A stretch of DNA of 37,790 nucleotides from Ruminococcus sp. (GCA_017403985.1 JAFRDE010000022.1:1-37790); one strand, 5' to 3'. Numbered from the stretch's first letter, positions 1-8,996 are shown. The notes: generated by a model from the sequence alone, not told the origin. Numbers and translations are program-made.

Positions 1-133
1 AATAAACCCCTTTAGAAGTAGCCAAAGAGGCAAAGACAATAAGGCTTGAACAAAGTTAAAGCCCGCGCCTTGAGACGCGGGTCAGTAACAGGGGCTTATA
101 GCCCCAGAGCAAACCACCCGTTTGACGGGTGGT
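1..133 (+). mobile_element. Right end of an IS200/IS605-type (TnpB-associated) element, remnant
   Basis: Three hairpins lie in series: CCCGCG/CGCGGG (62-67 with 76-81), GGGGCT/AGCCCC (91-96 with 100-105) and ACCACCCG/CGGGTGGT (113-120 with 126-133). Closely spaced stem-loops ending in such an ACCACCC hairpin resemble the 3' ends of IS200/IS605 elements that carry tnpB, where this part also encodes the guide (omega/reRNA) scaffold; that comparison is from memory. One frame before the hairpins (6-59) reads a short basic tail ending in a stop, which could be the last residues of a degraded tnpB, but a stop lies directly upstream of it. The element's body would be left of the window. Confidence 0.42.
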
Positions 134-167
134 CATGATTTGGTTGGTCGCTTCGCTCCATTTGTAC

Positions 168-220
168 AATTCCTCAGTCAGCTTGCGCTGACAGCTCCCT
201 TTCCCAAAGGGAGCCTTTTA
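168..220. repeat. Dispersed double-hairpin repeat (GACAGCTCCCTTTCC type)
   Basis: Two adjacent hairpins, GTCAGC/GCTGAC and GCTCCCTTT/AAAGGGAGC, sit between the IS-like end and the rpsT terminator. The same unit recurs inside the element after nadE (about 10618-10770), where the second stem reads GCTCCTTTT/AAAAGGAGC, so both arms changed together. It is a small non-coding dispersed repeat. Confidence 0.6.
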
Positions 221-225
221 GGCAA

Positions 226-252
226 ACAAAAAAAGCAGGCGGAAAGCCTGCT
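226..252 (-). terminator. rpsT intrinsic terminator
   Basis: On the minus strand the stem AGCAGGC/GCCTGCT with a five-base loop is followed by a run of seven T (complement of 228-234). It lies 25 bases past the rpsT stop codon. Confidence 0.9.
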
Positions 253-276
253 TTTAAAGTATTACTTGACTGTTGA

Positions 277-537
277 TCACGCGGACGCGTTCAGACGCTT
301 CGCCAGAGAAGACTTCGCTCTCGCGGCAGTGTTCTTGTGCAGAAGACCCTTCGCAACGGCCTGATCGATTTTCTTTGTAGCAAGACGTACCGCCTCAGCC
401 TTGTCATCAGCGTTTGTATCTACCGCGATGTATGCCTTCTTGATGTAGGTCTTGAGGGCAGACTTGGTGGCTTTGTTCTGAGCAGTCTTGGTCGCGATGA
501 CCTTAACGCGCTTCTTAGCTGATTTAATATTCGGCAT
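277..537 (-). CDS. rpsT: 30S ribosomal protein S20
   Basis: The 86-residue product is the small basic S20 protein, which binds 16S rRNA early in 30S assembly. The sequence starts MPNIKSAKKRV and ends KSSLAKRLNAS, the usual N- and C-terminal signatures, and has normal family length. An AAGGAGG ribosome binding site lies 6 bases before the ATG. The gene stands alone, with its own promoter (629-657) and terminator (226-252). S20 expression is translationally autoregulated in E. coli; whether the roughly 85-base leader does this here cannot be seen. Confidence 0.97.
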   Translation of the reverse strand: MPNIKSAKKRVKVIATKTAQNKATKSALKTYIKKAYIAVDTNADDKAEAVRLATKKIDQAVAKGLLHKNTAARAKSSLAKRLNASA

Positions 538-628
538 TGTCCCACCTCCTTAAAATTCAATAAATAGTAATCCGAAAACGGCTTAACACGGCGCCGGAAT
601 CGGGTATTAACGTTTTCACGTACAAGTT

Positions 629-657
629 ATCATACCATTAATACGCGCAAAATGCAA
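629..657 (-). promoter_or_regulatory. Sigma-A type promoter of rpsT
   Basis: Read on the minus strand, -35 TTGCAT (652-657) and -10 TATGAT (629-634) are separated by exactly 17 bases. The start codon is about 85 bases downstream. Confidence 0.8.
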
Positions 658-659
658 GC

Positions 660-963
660 ATTTTATGGATTTTTAAAGGATTTTTTTGACGGTAGTAGCT
701 CCGGCACGGCTCGGACACAAGATGTTGTGGGGATATTAGTGACAAGTGGCCGGTGGCAAGTGACCGGTTTAAGTGGCATCTCACACGTTGATCGAAAAGA
801 AAGGCTTTCACCTCATCCGTCTCAGCTTTGCCGAGCCACCTTCCCCATCAAGGGGAAGGCTGTGTGTGCTTCGCGATTAGATCGCTATATCGGAAAGGCT
901 GCGGACGAGCAATGCTCGTCCCTACGAGTTTGGTATCTCGCTTTGCTCGGGCAATTGATGTGA
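660..963. repeat. Gene-free stretch made of dispersed repeats
   Basis: No convincing gene is present. The stretch holds a short near-repeat (AGTGACAAGTGGC and AGTGGCAAGTGACC, 738-764), a hairpin block of the widespread clostridial type containing CCTTCCCC/GGGGAAGG (about 815-865), and a GGACGAGC/GCTCGTCC palindrome with a terminal CCCTAC (901-925). The palindrome lies 39 bases beyond the end of the membrane protein gene 964-1221 and may act as its 3' hairpin, although no T-run follows it on that strand. Confidence 0.6.
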
Positions 964-1221
964 TCAATCCCGGTGGCGCAGGATGAAGCACCAGATCAGA
1001 CACATGACCAGCACGACGGCGGCGACGCCGCGGTAGATCCAGCCGAAAGCGCCGCTCTTCAGGTCGACTGCGGTGAGCATATTCGCGAGCTCCCATACGC
1101 CCAAAAAGACCATGAAGCCCGACAGGATGAACATCAGCGGCGTGCGGTAGCGCCGGACGGTCACATAGATCAGATAAGCCGCGAGCGCGAACCACACGGC
1201 GACATATAACCAGCCCATCAT
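964..1221 (-). CDS. Small membrane protein, function unknown
   Basis: This 85-residue protein has three hydrophobic stretches (about 3-20, 28-48 and 62-80) separated by short basic turns such as VRRYR, and ends in a charged RHRD tail. I do not recognise a family. Its ATG overlaps the stop of the upstream gene (ATGA), so the two are translationally coupled and probably act together. It could be a subunit of a small membrane complex; nothing in the residues points to an activity. Confidence 0.72.
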   Translation of the reverse strand: MMGWLYVAVWFALAAYLIYVTVRRYRTPLMFILSGFMVFLGVWELANMLTAVDLKSGAFGWIYRGVAAVVLVMCLIWCFILRHRD

Positions 1222-1505
1222 GATTTATCCCTGTCCTTTTTCTTGCGCTTTGACTTCACGCGCGTCATAAAGAGCATGAAGATGTAATACAGGACGATCA
1301 GGATCGTGCCGATGCGGTTGACGTAGCCCGGTACCGGCGAGGTGGGGTAGAGCTCGTAAATAAAATACGAGAATATCTGCCACGCGCCCTGAAAGATTAG
1401 GAAGAACGCCATCGGGCGCAGCAGCGTCAGCCTGCGGAAGTACGGCGTGAGCATGATGATCGCCGCCGCAAAGCAGAGGATCGCGGTGACAAAGGTAAGG
1501 ATCAT
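1218..1505 (-). CDS. Small membrane protein, function unknown
   Basis: The 95-residue protein begins MILTFVTAIL and has about three membrane segments (3-20, 30-50 and 64-82), followed by a very basic tail (KSKRKKKDRDKS) expected in the cytoplasm. The start at 1505 has GGAG eight bases upstream; longer readings to 1619 lack such a site and run into repeat sequence. It is the first gene of a two-gene unit with 964-1221 (four-base overlap). No known domain was recognised. Confidence 0.72.
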   Translation of the reverse strand: MILTFVTAILCFAAAIIMLTPYFRRLTLLRPMAFFLIFQGAWQIFSYFIYELYPTSPVPGYVNRIGTILIVLYYIFMLFMTRVKSKRKKKDRDKS

Positions 1506-1527
1506 AGGATCAGCTCCAATAATAATA

Positions 1528-1552
1528 GTAGGGGAGCGGCTTGCTGCTCCCG
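1528..1552. repeat. GTAGGG-type palindromic repeat, copy 2
   Basis: The unit GTAGGGGAGC-GGCTTGCT-GCTCCC forms a GGGAGC/GCTCCC hairpin. It lies just upstream of the start of the small membrane gene pair. Related units are at 901-925, 20692-20716, 22860-22884, 22944-22968 and 28224-28248. Confidence 0.65.
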
Positions 1553-1570
1553 ATTCATTACAGGTGTGGG

Positions 1571-1866
1571 TAAAGCCTGGGGAGAGTGTATTCGAACACC
1601 AATCGGTTTTTGTCGGCATATTTATGCCTGCTCTTCGTCAAAATCCTCGTGAATACGGGGCAGTATTCACTGTGGTTTTTCCTCGATCTGACACAAATCT
1701 ACTCAACAAAAACTGCTTTGCACCGAGAATGAGATGATTTTTCTTGGATTTATTGGTGCAGAGGAGGAGTAACCCTGACGGGTTGCGACCGACGATAAGC
1801 CGATAAAAACTGAAAATCACTCATTATCGGCGATTGCGGTTCGAATATACTCTCCCTACCTTTAGT
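1571..1866. mobile_element. MITE-like element with 27-base terminal inverted repeats
   Basis: Bases 1579-1605 and the reverse complement of 1831-1857 match at 23 of 27 positions (core GAGAG, ATTCGAAC, CAATCG). The similarity continues outward to a TAAAG pair (1571-1575 and 1860-1864). Inside, GTTTTTGTCGGC on the left matches GTTTTTATCGGC on the right after about 20 extra bases. No credible reading frame lies between. Size (about 290 bases) and layout fit a miniature inverted-repeat element. No clear target duplication was found. Confidence 0.65.
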
Positions 1867-1926
1867 ATAAAGATTTTGGCGGGAAATGTCAAATGCTTCA
1901 AACAGCTTATCATTCCATACAAACGC

Positions 1927-1965
1927 CCCCGCCCGAATGGATCGGACAGGGGCTGCATCACAGTG
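1927..1965 (-). terminator. Probable 3' hairpin of the secreted-protein gene
   Basis: On the minus strand a GC-rich imperfect stem GCCCC..CCGA / TCGG..GGGGC is followed by GTTTGT. It lies about 30 bases past the stop at 1996. The T-run is short, so this is a weak intrinsic terminator at best. Confidence 0.5.
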
Positions 1966-1995
1966 TTATCGTTTGTCTTTCAGACGGACGAAAGA

Positions 1996-3081
1996 TCAAT
2001 ACGCCCAGGTGTAGTCGTTCACGCTGGTGAGGAGCTCGTCGTCATAGACGCCTTCGCCGGAATTGTTAGCGACGAATACATCCGCGCTGCCGAGCATATC
2101 TTCGCCGGCATAAGCGCTGCAGGTGATGGTGGAGCCGAGCGGAAGGTTGACGGAAAGGCTCTCGAGAGGCGCATTGACGACCTTCTCGATACCGGTCTTC
2201 TTGCCGTAGCCTTCATGCTCAAAATGGAATCTGTACGCCATGAAGAAGTTGTTGACGTCAGTCTCAAGGTGCGTATCGTCAGCGTCGCAGTTGACGATGA
2301 TCATCTTTGCTTCATTGTCGATGATATCGATACCCTTTACGGTGTATCTCTCGGGGTTTTCCTTAGCGGCGCGTGCGCGCTCGAGGAAATCGTCGCGATG
2401 AAGAGCGATCATTCTGTAAACGACGGTGCCGCGGATGCCGTTGTCGGCTCCGTCAAAGATACCGTTCTCCCAGTTGACAGAGCACATCTGGAAGGTGTAC
2501 TCCTGACCGACGACGAACTCTTTCATCTCGCCGCCATAGTATACGGTACCGTCCGTAAAAGCGACAGCCATCTTCTGGGGAGCGTCGACACGGATGCTGA
2601 CCTTCTCGCCCTCTTCAGGAGCGGTGGTTTCTTCGGGAGCGGTGGTTTCATCTTCTGCGGCTGCGGCGGAACCGATGACACAGTGGCTGTAATCGCCGTC
2701 GATGCTCAAAACGAGCTTTCCGTCTTCATCGGCAACGGTGACAGTCGCCTGAGAACCGTGAGTGTTGGGAGTATCGGCGACGCCGAGACCCTTCATAACG
2801 GTAAACTCGGTAACGGAATTGGCAAGGGAAGGATCCGCTGCCTTTGCCTGCGCGATGATTTCTTCATCGCTGCGGGAGTCGTCAGCGTCTACCCAGATAA
2901 TCAGCGCGCCGTTCGCCTGCTTGACCCAGGCGATGGTCGCGTCGGTGATGTCAAAGCTGCTGCCTTCGGTCAAATGCTCCGAATAAGTGATCGAGGGAGC
3001 TTCTTCGGCATAAGCGCCGATAACCGGGAGCGCAGCGAAAACCATCACGAGCGCGAGGATTAAAACTAACATTCTTTTCAT
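1996..3081 (-). CDS. Secreted protein of unknown function under a tandem riboswitch
   Basis: The 361-residue protein starts with a clear signal peptide (MKRMLVLILALVMVFAALP, cleavage probably after the AYA near residue 25). The N-terminal half (about 26-145) is followed by an acidic Thr/Pro/Glu linker containing a repeated TTAPEE (about 150-162), then a second region (about 165-361) that looks beta-rich. There is no LPXTG motif or dockerin, so it is probably released or loosely held at the surface. I recognise no catalytic domain. GGAGG lies seven bases before the ATG. Its leader contains two GEMM-like aptamers, each followed by a hairpin and T-run, which implies control by a cyclic dinucleotide and suggests a surface or lifestyle-switch role. 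Confidence 0.85.
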   Translation of the reverse strand: MKRMLVLILALVMVFAALPVIGAYAEEAPSITYSEHLTEGSSFDITDATIAWVKQANGALIIWVDADDSRSDEEIIAQAKAADPSLANSVTEFTVMKGLGVADTPNTHGSQATVTVADEDGKLVLSIDGDYSHCVIGSAAAAEDETTAPEETTAPEEGEKVSIRVDAPQKMAVAFTDGTVYYGGEMKEFVVGQEYTFQMCSVNWENGIFDGADNGIRGTVVYRMIALHRDDFLERARAAKENPERYTVKGIDIIDNEAKMIIVNCDADDTHLETDVNNFFMAYRFHFEHEGYGKKTGIEKVVNAPLESLSVNLPLGSTITCSAYAGEDMLGSADVFVANNSGEGVYDDELLTSVNDYTWAY

Positions 3082-3118
3082 AGCAGTACCTCCTGATTTC
3101 TCAGTGCTGCGCGGGCAT

Positions 3119-3226
3119 AAAAAAACCGCCCGTGCAAAATCGTTTGATTTGCAGCCGGACTGTCATTACAATCAATGTATTAGACTCCAGAGCTTTCCGT
3201 CCCTGCGTTTCCGCAGGTTTGGCAAT
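3119..3226 (-). ncRNA. c-di-GMP-I (GEMM)-like riboswitch, gene-proximal copy
   Basis: On the minus strand the aptamer (3226 down to 3151) has the GEMM layout: CAAACC, a CCTGCG-GAAA-CGCAGG stem with a GNRA loop, GGGACGGAAAGC, then a second arm opening with CTGGA and GTCTAA and closing with ACAGTCCGGCTGC, in which CTGGA pairs with TCCGG and CATT with AATG. Immediately downstream TGCAAATC pairs with GATTTTGCA (one bulge) and a T7 run follows (complement of 3119-3125), giving a terminator-like expression platform. The family assignment rests on remembered GEMM consensus features (the GNRA loop plus the GGGACG and AAAGC segments); the bases around CAAACC differ somewhat from the usual GGCAAACC. 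Confidence 0.65.
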
Positions 3227-3258
3227 ATACTGATATCGTTTTCCGATCTCACGGACAA

Positions 3259-3366
3259 ATAAAAAGCAGCCCGTGCAAAATCAGTTGATTTGCAGCCGGA
3301 CTGTCATCACGATCAAGTATTAGACTCCAGAGCTTTCCGTCCCTGTGTTTCCGCAGGTTTGGCAAT
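3259..3366 (-). ncRNA. c-di-GMP-I (GEMM)-like riboswitch, distal copy
   Basis: This second copy of the same aptamer (3366 down to 3292) is nearly identical through CAAACC, GGGACGGAAAGC, GGAGTCTAA and ACAGTCCGGCTGC. It again has TGCAAATC/GATTTTGCA followed by a T-run (complement of 3261-3265). Differences lie in the GAAA-capped stem (CGCAGG has become CACAGG, leaving one C-A mismatch) and in the apical part of the second arm. It is the first copy transcribed, so RNA polymerase must pass two gated hairpins before the coding region. Confidence 0.62.
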
Positions 3367-3386
3367 TATTCTTTTCAGCACCGCCT

Positions 3387-3415
3387 ATACTATCATATTA
3401 CAGTCGAATTGTCAA
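3387..3415 (-). promoter_or_regulatory. Sigma-A type promoter of the riboswitch-controlled gene
   Basis: On the minus strand a perfect -35 TTGACA (3410-3415) and -10 TAGTAT (3387-3392) are spaced by 17 bases. Transcription would start near 3380, giving a leader of about 300 bases that covers both aptamers. Confidence 0.82.
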
Positions 3416-3420
3416 TGCAA

Positions 3421-3634
3421 AAATTCATTTTTATTGACCGGTGACCAAAGACCGATTTTGATGGTATAATACCCCGCCGCTTGCGGCGAAAGAGCCTGCA
3501 GAGGGAGGATTTTCCCGGTAAAATAGATATGATGATCGGCGAGCTGTTGTCGGTATACTATAATATATGCGGCTTACGGAGATAAGATGACAGGCGGAGG
3601 ATTTGCCTTTTACAAAAAATTCATAATTTAAATA
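3421..3634. other. Intergenic stretch without a supported gene
   Basis: This gap lies between two divergent promoters. One short frame (3530-3586, 18 residues, MMIGELLSVYYN...) has a GGGAGG upstream but at a poor distance, and nothing supports it as a gene. A small CCGCCGC/GCGGCG hairpin lies near 3475-3490. Confidence 0.5.
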
Positions 3635-3662
3635 TTGACTTTTTCTGATTTTGGGTTATACT
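3635..3662 (+). promoter_or_regulatory. Promoter of the hrcA-grpE-dnaK-dnaJ operon
   Basis: A -35 TTGACT (3635-3640) and -10 TATACT (3657-3662) are spaced by 16 bases, with the CIRCE operator starting 11 bases downstream of the -10. This is a vegetative promoter placed for repression by HrcA. Confidence 0.85.
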
Positions 3663-3673
3663 ATGTAGTGTAG

Positions 3674-3700
3674 TTAGCACTCGAACATCGAGAGTGCTAA
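3674..3700 (+). promoter_or_regulatory. CIRCE operator (HrcA binding site)
   Basis: The exact consensus TTAGCACTC-N9-GAGTGCTAA is present. It covers the start of the transcript, so bound HrcA dimer would block transcription of its own operon. HrcA needs chaperonin help to fold; unfolded protein load in heat shock removes repression. Confidence 0.97.
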
Positions 3701-3737
3701 AACAAGTCAAAGGGAAGAAAAAGCATTTCGCTTTTTC

Positions 3738-3785
3738 GGCAACCCTCCGCCGCTTCGCGGCACCTCCCTTAGGAAAGGGAGGCTT
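3738..3785. repeat. Hairpin repeat in the hrcA leader (GGCAACCCTCCGCC type), copy A
   Basis: About 47 bases contain a CCGC-TTCG-CGG hairpin followed by CCTCCCTT/AAGGGAGG. A second copy at 26270-26316 is nearly identical except that its first stem reads CCCC-TTCG-GGGG, a paired change. The repeat lies between the CIRCE operator and the hrcA ribosome binding site, so it is transcribed as part of the leader. Just before it, GAAAAAGC/GCTTTTTC (3717-3737) forms another hairpin. Confidence 0.7.
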
Positions 3786-3829
3786 AAGGCGCTCCGGATG
3801 TTCACGGTTAAGGCAAAGGAGGCGACAGT

Positions 3830-4849
3830 ATGGGGCTCGCTTTACGAAAAGAGAAGATACTGTCCGCCGTTGTGGAGACCTACATCCGCTCGGGCGAGCC
3901 GATCGGCTCCAAGGCGCTGCTGGAGGAAACGGCGCTCGGCGTATCGTCGGCGACCGTCCGCAACGAGCTCAAGGCGCTGGATGAGGAAGGCTATCTCAGA
4001 CAGCCGCATACCTCGGCGGGACGCGTGCCGACCAAGAAGGGCTATCGCTACTACATCGATAACCTGATGAAGCCGGCGATCCTGCCCGAACACCTGCGCG
4101 AGAATATCGAGCGCGGGATACGCTCCGGCGCGGGCGCTCCCGAGACCATCCTCAGCCGATGCGTTTCGGTGCTGTCACAGCTGACATCCGCCGCCGCCGC
4201 GGCGACGACTCCCTCCTCGGATGAGGCGAGAGTCCACCGTATCCGCTTTGTGTCTACCGGACGGCACACCTCGATGGTGGTGCTGGTCGCCTCGAACGGC
4301 GTGGTCAAGTCGAGGCTGTTCCGCTGTGAGTTCGTCCTCACGCCTCAGCTGCTCGCGCTGTTCGACAAGGCGGTGAACGAGGCGTTCGCGGGCGTGAAGC
4401 TCAGCGACGTGACGCAGGGCTTTTTGCAGACGGCTGCTTCGGGCATGGGAGAGCTGACGCTCTTCATCCCGGATGTGCTGGTCGCGATCTACGACGCGGT
4501 GCAAAGCGCGCTTCAGATCAGCGTGAGCGTCGCGGGTCAGACGAATCTGCTGTTTTCGGACGGCTACGATTTTGACTCGGCGCGGAACGCGATCCGCTTT
4601 CTGAGCGATACCAAAACGATCTCGGGTCTGCTAAACAACAGCCGCACCCATATGATATATCTCGGCGAGGAGAGTAAGATCCCCGAGCTGAAGAACAGCG
4701 CGGTGGTGACCGCACGCTATGAGATCGGCGGCGAAAACGCTGGCGCGGTAGCGGTGATCGCGCCGCTGCGGATCGATTACAAAACCATTATGAGCGAGGT
4801 CATCTTCGCCGCGGGATGCGTTTCCCGCGCGATAGGCGAGCTGCTCTGA
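3830..4849 (+). CDS. hrcA: Heat-inducible transcription repressor HrcA
   Basis: The 339-residue product is HrcA, which binds CIRCE operators and represses class I heat-shock genes. An N-terminal winged helix (about 1-75) includes GEPIGSKALLEE, SSATVRNELKALDEEGYL and the HTSAGRVPTKKGYRYYID signature. The rest is the GAF-like and dimerisation region ending in the IGPxRIDY-like stretch (APLRIDYKTIMSEV). Length is typical. The ATG at 3830 is preceded by AAAGGAGG seven bases upstream. It is the first gene of the chaperone operon, 13 bases before grpE, and sits behind its own operator. Confidence 0.97.
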   Translation: MGLALRKEKILSAVVETYIRSGEPIGSKALLEETALGVSSATVRNELKALDEEGYLRQPHTSAGRVPTKKGYRYYIDNLMKPAILPEHLRENIERGIRSGAGAPETILSRCVSVLSQLTSAAAAATTPSSDEARVHRIRFVSTGRHTSMVVLVASNGVVKSRLFRCEFVLTPQLLALFDKAVNEAFAGVKLSDVTQGFLQTAASGMGELTLFIPDVLVAIYDAVQSALQISVSVAGQTNLLFSDGYDFDSARNAIRFLSDTKTISGLLNNSRTHMIYLGEESKIPELKNSAVVTARYEIGGENAGAVAVIAPLRIDYKTIMSEVIFAAGCVSRAIGELL

Positions 4850-4862
4850 GGAGGCTGATACA

Positions 4863-5432
4863 ATGAGCAAAGAAAAGAAAAAGCCCGAAAAGGAAAAAAC
4901 CGAACCGGTGACCGAAGAGGTCGTCGAGTCGGCGGAAACGGTTGAAGAGACCGCAGAAGTTAAAGAAGAAAAGAAAGAGCCGACTGCGGAGGAAAAGCTG
5001 CAGGAAGAGCTGAAAGCGGAAAAGGAAAAGTACATCCGCCTGTACGCCGAGTACGACAACTACCGCAAGCGTACCGCGGCGGAGAAGCTCCAGATCTATG
5101 ACGACGCGACCGCGCACGCGGTCAAGGAGCTGCTCCCGATGGCTGACAGCATGACGCAGGCGCTGGCGCAGTTCGAAGGCAAGGAAGTCCCCGAGGAATT
5201 CAGCAAGGGTGTGGAAATGATCGCCGCTCAGCTGAAAACCTGCTTTGAAAAGCTCAAGGTCGAGCCGTTCGGCGAGGTAGGCGACGCCTTTGATCCCGAG
5301 CTGCATAATGCGGTGTCGATGGTAGAGGATGAGAGCCTGCCGGAGAATTCGGTCTCGGCGGTCTATCAGAAAGGCTACAAGATCGGCGACAAGATCATCC
5401 GCCACGCGATGGTGGTCGTGGCAAATGCTTAA
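4863..5432 (+). CDS. grpE: Nucleotide exchange factor GrpE
   Basis: The 189-residue GrpE releases ADP from DnaK. The first 50 or so residues are highly charged Lys/Glu (disordered). They are followed by a long coiled coil (about 52-130, including YIRLYAEYDNYRKR) and the C-terminal beta domain (about 138-189) with DPELHNAVSMVED and GYKIGDKIIRHAMVVVA. A GAGGAGG site precedes the ATG, 13 bases past hrcA, so it is co-transcribed. Confidence 0.97.
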   Translation: MSKEKKKPEKEKTEPVTEEVVESAETVEETAEVKEEKKEPTAEEKLQEELKAEKEKYIRLYAEYDNYRKRTAAEKLQIYDDATAHAVKELLPMADSMTQALAQFEGKEVPEEFSKGVEMIAAQLKTCFEKLKVEPFGEVGDAFDPELHNAVSMVEDESLPENSVSAVYQKGYKIGDKIIRHAMVVVANA

Positions 5433-7462
<2,030 letters not shown>

Positions 7463-7731
7463 GGCGCTTTCAGCGCAGTGAAGAGTTAAGAGTGAACATT
7501 GAAGAGTTAAGGGCGGACTCCGTCCGCACCTGATTCCTATTTGATTTACCCTTTACAGTTAATTGACAACAGACAATGTGATATCATGCGAGGGGCGCAT
7601 TCCGCTCCTCGCATATCGCGTATAAGATGAGTGAATAGTGATGGTGATTATTTTTCAATAGGTGCGGGCACAGCCCGCCCGACACCATTCATTATTCATC
7701 ATTCATTATTCATTTGAAACGTGGTGACACC
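7463..7731. other. Spacer between dnaK and dnaJ, rich in repeats
   Basis: This 269-base spacer contains two GAAGAGTTAAG units (7480-7511), a GGGCGGA/TCCGTCC palindrome, a longer GCGAGG..GC/GC..CCTCGC hairpin (about 7588-7613), a GCGGGC/GCCCGC palindrome (about 7663-7679) and a run of CATTATT-like units (7686-7712) before dnaJ. A TTGACA lies at 7562, but no convincing -10 follows at proper distance. It looks like accumulated repeat elements rather than a gene. Confidence 0.5.
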
Positions 7732-8865
7732 ATGGCAGATAAACGAGATTATTATGAAGTCTTAGGCGTGAGCAAAGGCGCCTCGGACGATGAGATAAAG
7801 AAAGCCTATCGCCAGTCGGCGAAAAAGTACCATCCCGACCTGCATCCCGGCGACAAAGAGGCGGAGGAAAAGTTCAAAGAGGTCAACGAAGCCTACGAGG
7901 TGCTCTCCGATAAGGAGAAGAAAGCGCGCTACGACCAGTTCGGTCACGCGGGCGTCGATCCCAACTTCGGCGCAGGCGGCGCGGGCTCTCCCTTCGGTCA
8001 GGATATCGACTTCGGCGACATCTTCTCGAGCTTCTTCGGCGGCTTCGGCGGCAGACGTTCGGCGAACCCCAACGCGCCCCGACGCGGCTCGGATATCGAG
8101 ACCCAGCTGTATATCAGCTTTGAGGAGGCGGCGAAGGGCTGTCGGAAATCGGTGCAGTATCAGGCGATATCCACCTGTAAGGACTGTAACGGTACCGGCG
8201 CGCAGAAGGGCACCTCGCCCAAGACCTGTTCCGCCTGCGGCGGCAGAGGTCAGGTGACCATCAACCAGCGTACCCCCTTCGGCGTGGTACAGACCTCCCG
8301 TCCCTGCGACGCGTGCAAAGGCAGGGGAAAGATCGTCGAGACCCCGTGCCGCACCTGTAACGGGCGCGGTCAGGTGCGCCGCAAAAAGACCGTGGAAGTG
8401 AATATTCCCGCCGGCATCAACGACGAGCAGGTACTCAACGTATCCGGTCACGGCAATTCCGGTATCAACGGCGGTCCCGCGGGCGATCTGCATGTCTATA
8501 TCGGCATCCGTCCGCATCCGATCTTTGAGCGCAGAGGCGACGACGTATGGTGCGATCTGCCCATCACCTTCACACAGGCGGCGCTGGGCGCTACCGTGAC
8601 CGTACCGACGCTGGACGGCAAGGCGAGCTATGATATACACGAGGGCACCCAGCCGGGCGACGTCTTCAAGCTCAAGGGCAAGGGTATCCAGCACTTAGGC
8701 GGCAAGGGCAGAGGCGACCAGTATGTCAGGGTCGTGATCGAAGTCCCGAAGAACCTGAACGGCAAACAGAAGGATATGATCAGGCAGTTTGATGCCGCCC
8801 TGAGCGATAAGAATTATCAGAAGCGCAAGGGTTTTATGGATAAAATAAAGGATATTTTCGGTTGA
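7732..8865 (+). CDS. dnaJ: Chaperone protein DnaJ (Hsp40)
   Basis: This 377-residue type I DnaJ delivers clients to DnaK and stimulates its ATPase. The J domain (5-70) has the HPD triad at 34-36. A Gly/Phe-rich region follows (about 76-105). Four CxxCxGxG zinc-binding repeats ([32 protein letters not shown]) lie at about 149-213, then the two C-terminal beta domains. I chose the ATG at 7732 because [12 protein letters not shown] is the usual N-terminus; an in-frame TTG 18 bases earlier has no better signal. It is last in the operon, followed by a strong terminator. Confidence 0.97.
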   Translation: MADKRDYYEVLGVSKGASDDEIKKAYRQSAKKYHPDLHPGDKEAEEKFKEVNEAYEVLSDKEKKARYDQFGHAGVDPNFGAGGAGSPFGQDIDFGDIFSSFFGGFGGRRSANPNAPRRGSDIETQLYISFEEAAKGCRKSVQYQAISTCKDCNGTGAQKGTSPKTCSACGGRGQVTINQRTPFGVVQTSRPCDACKGRGKIVETPCRTCNGRGQVRRKKTVEVNIPAGINDEQVLNVSGHGNSGINGGPAGDLHVYIGIRPHPIFERRGDDVWCDLPITFTQAALGATVTVPTLDGKASYDIHEGTQPGDVFKLKGKGIQHLGGKGRGDQYVRVVIEVPKNLNGKQKDMIRQFDAALSDKNYQKRKGFMDKIKDIFG

Positions 8866-8886
8866 TATTTGCATGAAGCGTTTTCG

Positions 8887-8914
8887 GCGGCCGCGTTTCG
8901 GCGCGGTCGCTTTT
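8887..8914 (+). terminator. Intrinsic terminator after dnaJ
   Basis: The stem GCGGCCGCG/CGCGGTCGC (nine pairs, one G-T) with a six-base loop is followed by TTTT. It ends the heat-shock operon 22 bases past dnaJ. Confidence 0.85.
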
Positions 8915-8967
8915 GCCGTGCATACGGCGTATGTTGTTTGCTTGAAAAACAAATAACGGAAAAGCAC

Positions 8968-8996
8968 TTGACTTTTGACGCAAAATTATATACACT
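8968..8996 (+). promoter_or_regulatory. Probable promoter of the small membrane protein 9093-9680
   Basis: A -35 TTGACT (8968-8973) and -10 TACACT (8991-8996) are spaced by 17 bases, about 95 bases before the start codon. The region is markedly AT-richer than the genes around it. Confidence 0.6.

Noticed and set aside
652-963. A 103-codon plus-strand frame after rpsT
   Set aside because: It consists of dispersed repeats and palindromes read as protein.
1834-3063. A 409-codon plus-strand frame opposite the secreted-protein gene
   Set aside because: It lies antisense to a gene with a clear signal peptide, promoter and ribosome binding site. Its composition (Val/Asp/Gly rich, no start signal) is that of a shadow frame in GC-rich coding DNA.
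4800-5405. A minus-strand frame opposite grpE with a Phe/Leu-rich low-complexity stretch
   Set aside because: The stretch is the reverse of the Lys/Glu-rich GrpE N-terminus; it is not a membrane protein.
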